From Firmicutes bacterium CAG:631 (GTDB lineage Bacteria > Bacillota_I > Bacilli_A > RFN20 > CAG-631), in NCBI GenBank assembly GCA_000433015.1, contig HF998010.1, positions 36,837-100,836 of the forward strand: 64,000 bases of DNA, given 5' to 3'. Shown in pieces: positions 61,855 through 64,000 of the stretch; positions within the stretch are counted from its first letter, which is position 1, and each line of letters starts with the position of its first letter. Both the position numbers and the translations under genes were made by a program. The notes beneath the pieces are model-generated. The model made no database searches. It saw only the letters and a program-made list of their open reading frames with translations, and had not been told where the DNA came from.

Positions 61855-63216
61855 TTCTTTATCTTTATCTTTGTCTTTATCCTTATCTTTATCTTCTTGT
61901 TCTTCTTTGCTTTCTTCTTTAAGCAAAGTGACAACTACTTTGTTAATACATCTTTCTTCAATATTTAAAACTTCAATCTTCATTTGATCTGTAGAAACTT
62001 CAAAAGTTGTTCCATCTTCTGGTAAAGAATCAATTAAACTAGAGACATATCCACTAAAAGTTTCAAAATATTCATTTTCATTTTTTGGAATTTTAATCTT
62101 TAATGTTTCTTCGACTTCATCAATTGGTGCAAGACCATTAATTTGCCATTTATTTTCTTCTAATGGAATAATTTCATAATCAGCTTGTTCATCTTTTTCA
62201 ATTAAATCACCAACAATTAATTCAATTAAGTCGTGCAATGTAATAATTCCACTTACACCACCATACTCGTCAACAACCACTGCAAAATATTCTCGAGTAG
62301 ATTTCATTTTACTAAATAACATATTAGCAGGAGTTGTTTCAGCAACAAATAAAGCAGGGCTGACCGCTTTTTCCATAACATTTTTACGAGATGTATTTTC
62401 TAATCTAAAATAATCTTTTGTATTCAATACACCAACAATATCATCAATGTTTTTCCCACATATTGGATAGTAAGTATGATGGGTTTCTTTTATTTTTTGT
62501 GACCATTCTAAATCACTTTCTTGCATAAAAAGTAAATCAGCATCTTTTCTATGGGTACAAGCTTCACCTACAGTTTGTTCTTTAAAGTCAAAAATATTTT
62601 TGATTAATTCGTTTTCTTCGGTTTCAATCGACCCTTTTTCGCTTCCAGCCTCGGCCATCATCACAATATCTTCTTCTGTAACTTCTTCTCCTTCATCATT
62701 AGGGTTAATTCCCATTAATCGAAGTAAACCGTTTGTGGATGCTGTTAATAACCATACGATTGGAGCAAAAATAACAGAAACTACACGTAAAAGGCCAGAA
62801 ACACCAAGAGCCGTTTTTTCTGCTCGCTTCATCGCAATGTGTTTTGGAATTAATTCACCAAAAACAATATTAAAGTAAGCTAAGATAATCGTAATTAAGA
62901 CAACGCAAATGGAATGGAGAATTCCTCTAGACAGGGGAATACCCGTATTGACCAACACATCAACAAGAGGGCCGGCAAAATTTTCTGCAGCAAAGGCACT
63001 ACCTAAAAATCCAGCAAGCGTAATAGCGACTTGAATGGTCGAAAGAAATTTTGAGGGTTGATCTTTTAATTTTAAAAGGCGATTAGCCCTTTTATCCCCC
63101 GATTTTGCTAATTTCTGTAATTTCCTTTCATTGGTGGAAATGACAGCAATTTCCGCACTCGCAAATATCGCATTAAAAAAGATTAATACAATTTGCAGTA
63201 TGATAGAACCTAACAT
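61849..63216 (-). CDS. CNNM/CorC-type transporter-like protein with CBS pair
   Basis: The 455-residue protein has an N-terminal CNNM (DUF21) membrane domain (about 1-190, helices with FFNAIFASAEIAVISTNERK), a CBS pair (about 210-340; TVGEACTHRKDADLLF and FAVVVDEYGGVSGIITLHDL) and a C-terminal CorC_HlyC domain (about 360-430). Such proteins are linked to magnesium or cobalt efflux. The tail ends in repeated Lys-Asp (about ten residues) coded by a hexamer repeat (61857-61890), an expansion-prone end. Confidence 0.92.
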   Translation of the reverse strand: MLGSIILQIVLIFFNAIFASAEIAVISTNERKLQKLAKSGDKRANRLLKLKDQPSKFLSTIQVAITLAGFLGSAFAAENFAGPLVDVLVNTGIPLSRGILHSICVVLITIILAYFNIVFGELIPKHIAMKRAEKTALGVSGLLRVVSVIFAPIVWLLTASTNGLLRLMGINPNDEGEEVTEEDIVMMAEAGSEKGSIETEENELIKNIFDFKEQTVGEACTHRKDADLLFMQESDLEWSQKIKETHHTYYPICGKNIDDIVGVLNTKDYFRLENTSRKNVMEKAVSPALFVAETTPANMLFSKMKSTREYFAVVVDEYGGVSGIITLHDLIELIVGDLIEKDEQADYEIIPLEENKWQINGLAPIDEVEETLKIKIPKNENEYFETFSGYVSSLIDSLPEDGTTFEVSTDQMKIEVLNIEERCINKVVVTLLKEESKEEQEDKDKDKDKDKDKEK

Positions 63217-63277
63217 AGTTTATATTCACTCCAAATCTGTTCATTTTGATTTCTTTGTAAGTTCATTTTTAAAATAA

Positions 63278-64000
63278 TTATGCTTTTTGTTCGCTTTGAT
63301 CATGTTTTCTTTGTTTTAACACTAAATAATAAGAAGTAATGATGCCTAGTACGAATAAAACGATTGCTAAGGTTAAATCTAAAACATTAATTCCAGAATG
63401 GTGCCAAGATTGATAAATCAACATGGTATCAGGATTAATAAACATCGAAAGAATAGATCCTAGCGATAAGCCTATAATAATTAAGTAAATCGTGTGATAC
63501 ATCTTTGAAAAAAGATGTGTCAATAATTTTGAAAATGTAATAATTCCAATGATAAATCCGATAATCATTGTTCCATATAATAGAAAAATGATGGGTTGTG
63601 CTTGCCAATAAGTTAAACTAATTGTATTAAATAAAAATTTAAACCAGCCGATTACCATCAAAAATGCTGTAGCACTTAATCCTGGGACGACTTGTGTGAT
63701 AGCAATGATATAACCAACGGGAAGGCCTAAAAGAATCATACCCACTGTTGGTTTTTGACTAAGATCAATTGCTGTTGTATCGTTATTTCCAAAAATAATA
63801 GAAATAGCACTAATTATAAGAGGAATAAGAATACCAATACCAATTAAAAGATAATGTTTTTTGCTTAATTGAATATTTTGAACTTTTTCTTTTACAGCAG
63901 GGAAAGCCCCACACATTAATCCGGCAAATAGTCCAATCATTGCAAAAGGAAGAATATCTAGTAATTTTTTAATAAGTAAAAAACCGACGGCAACGCCGAC
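63278..64000 (-). CDS. DUF368 (PopT-type) polyprenyl-phosphate translocase, partial
   Basis: The frame continues uninterrupted to the window edge (in-frame codons VGVAVGFLLIKKLLDILP precede the Met at 63940), so the start lies outside. Membrane helices occur throughout, with the repeated VVPGLSATAFLMVIG and FPLF/GLFAGLM-type motifs of DUF368. Members recycle undecaprenyl phosphate across the membrane for cell-wall synthesis. It lies 61 bases upstream of the CNNM gene. Confidence 0.85.
   Translation of the reverse strand, partial: VGVAVGFLLIKKLLDILPFAMIGLFAGLMCGAFPAVKEKVQNIQLSKKHYLLIGIGILIPLIISAISIIFGNNDTTAIDLSQKPTVGMILLGLPVGYIIAITQVVPGLSATAFLMVIGWFKFLFNTISLTYWQAQPIIFLLYGTMIIGFIIGIITFSKLLTHLFSKMYHTIYLIIIGLSLGSILSMFINPDTMLIYQSWHHSGINVLDLTLAIVLFVLGIITSYYLVLKQRKHDQSEQKA

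Noticed and set aside
61689-61968. Short ORFs on both strands around the ispE terminator
   Set aside because: Low-complexity frames made by the A/T-rich terminator and the Lys-Asp repeat.
1-64000. Mollicutes code with TGA as Trp
   Set aside because: Several genes end in TGA at natural family lengths (yfhO, the recombinase remnant, walJ/dnaB overlap) and Trp codons are TGG.
1-64000. CRISPR array or intact insertion sequence
   Set aside because: No regularly spaced repeats and no transposase with terminal repeats were seen.

Overview
The window is AT-rich, uses the standard bacterial code (TGA is a normal stop, for example at the end of yfhO) and has Gram-positive, low-GC gene neighbourhoods: gdpP-rplI-dnaB-walJ, comEA-comEC-holA, der-cmk, a yrrN/yrrO-like U32 pair, a SpoVIF-like protein and YfhO. 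This points to a member of the Bacilli, probably an uncultured host-associated lineage near the Erysipelotrichales or RF39/RFN20 groups. That placement is inference; no rRNA is present.

Two halves meet at a tRNA-Ser(CGA) gene (20657-20748, minus). Left of it, 1-20.6 kb is an accessory region with every gene on the minus strand. Next to the tRNA lie nested inverted repeats and the dead C-terminal end of a large serine recombinase. Then come (a) a five-gene operon (19919 to 15174) of coiled-coil, helical tail-anchored and zinc-ribbon/SAP proteins ending in a truncated DUF262 gene; (b) a seven-gene operon (15085 to 5761) with DUF2971, a 1514-residue Hsp90/sacsin-like ATPase with a C-terminal DUF3883 nuclease-like domain, a cyclophilin-like lipoprotein, a nucleotidyltransferase, a HEPN protein, a coiled-coil protein and a four-helix membrane protein; (c) a small XRE-type regulator; and (d) a nucleotide-metabolism operon (5139 to 1) with nrdG, an nrdD lacking an ATP-cone, a 50-residue protein missed by length cut-offs, a metallophosphoesterase, a thymidylate-kinase-like protein and a BspA-type leucine-rich-repeat protein that runs off the window. 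Operon (b) is the best candidate here for an undescribed, probably defensive, system.

Right of the tRNA is core genome. YfhO and formate-THF ligase are followed by a DUF1540 protein, a diacylglycerol-kinase-family enzyme and PduL. A single minus-strand operon (34349 to 28319) then encodes the whole shikimate pathway in six genes, because shikimate dehydrogenase and shikimate kinase are fused. Divergent from it, a chorismate mutase is translationally coupled to a 30-codon ORF rich in Tyr and Phe. Next are thioredoxin, der, cmk and a tRNA-modification cluster (tcdA and two U32 proteins); the U32 tRNA hydroxylation pathway is known to use prephenate, the product of chorismate mutase.

From 41.3 kb there are two tandem solute-binding lipoproteins, a DegV protein, a ROK sugar kinase, holA, the comEC/comEA competence genes, greA, an ABC-F protein and an MsmX-type sugar ABC ATPase. 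The last is preceded by a PucR/CdaR-type regulator, and two matching inverted repeats suggest that this regulator controls both itself and msmX. The window ends with patatin, walJ, dnaB, rplI, gdpP, a membrane protein, ispE, a CNNM/CBS transporter and a DUF368 protein that runs off the right edge. No CRISPR array, rRNA or intact insertion sequence was seen.
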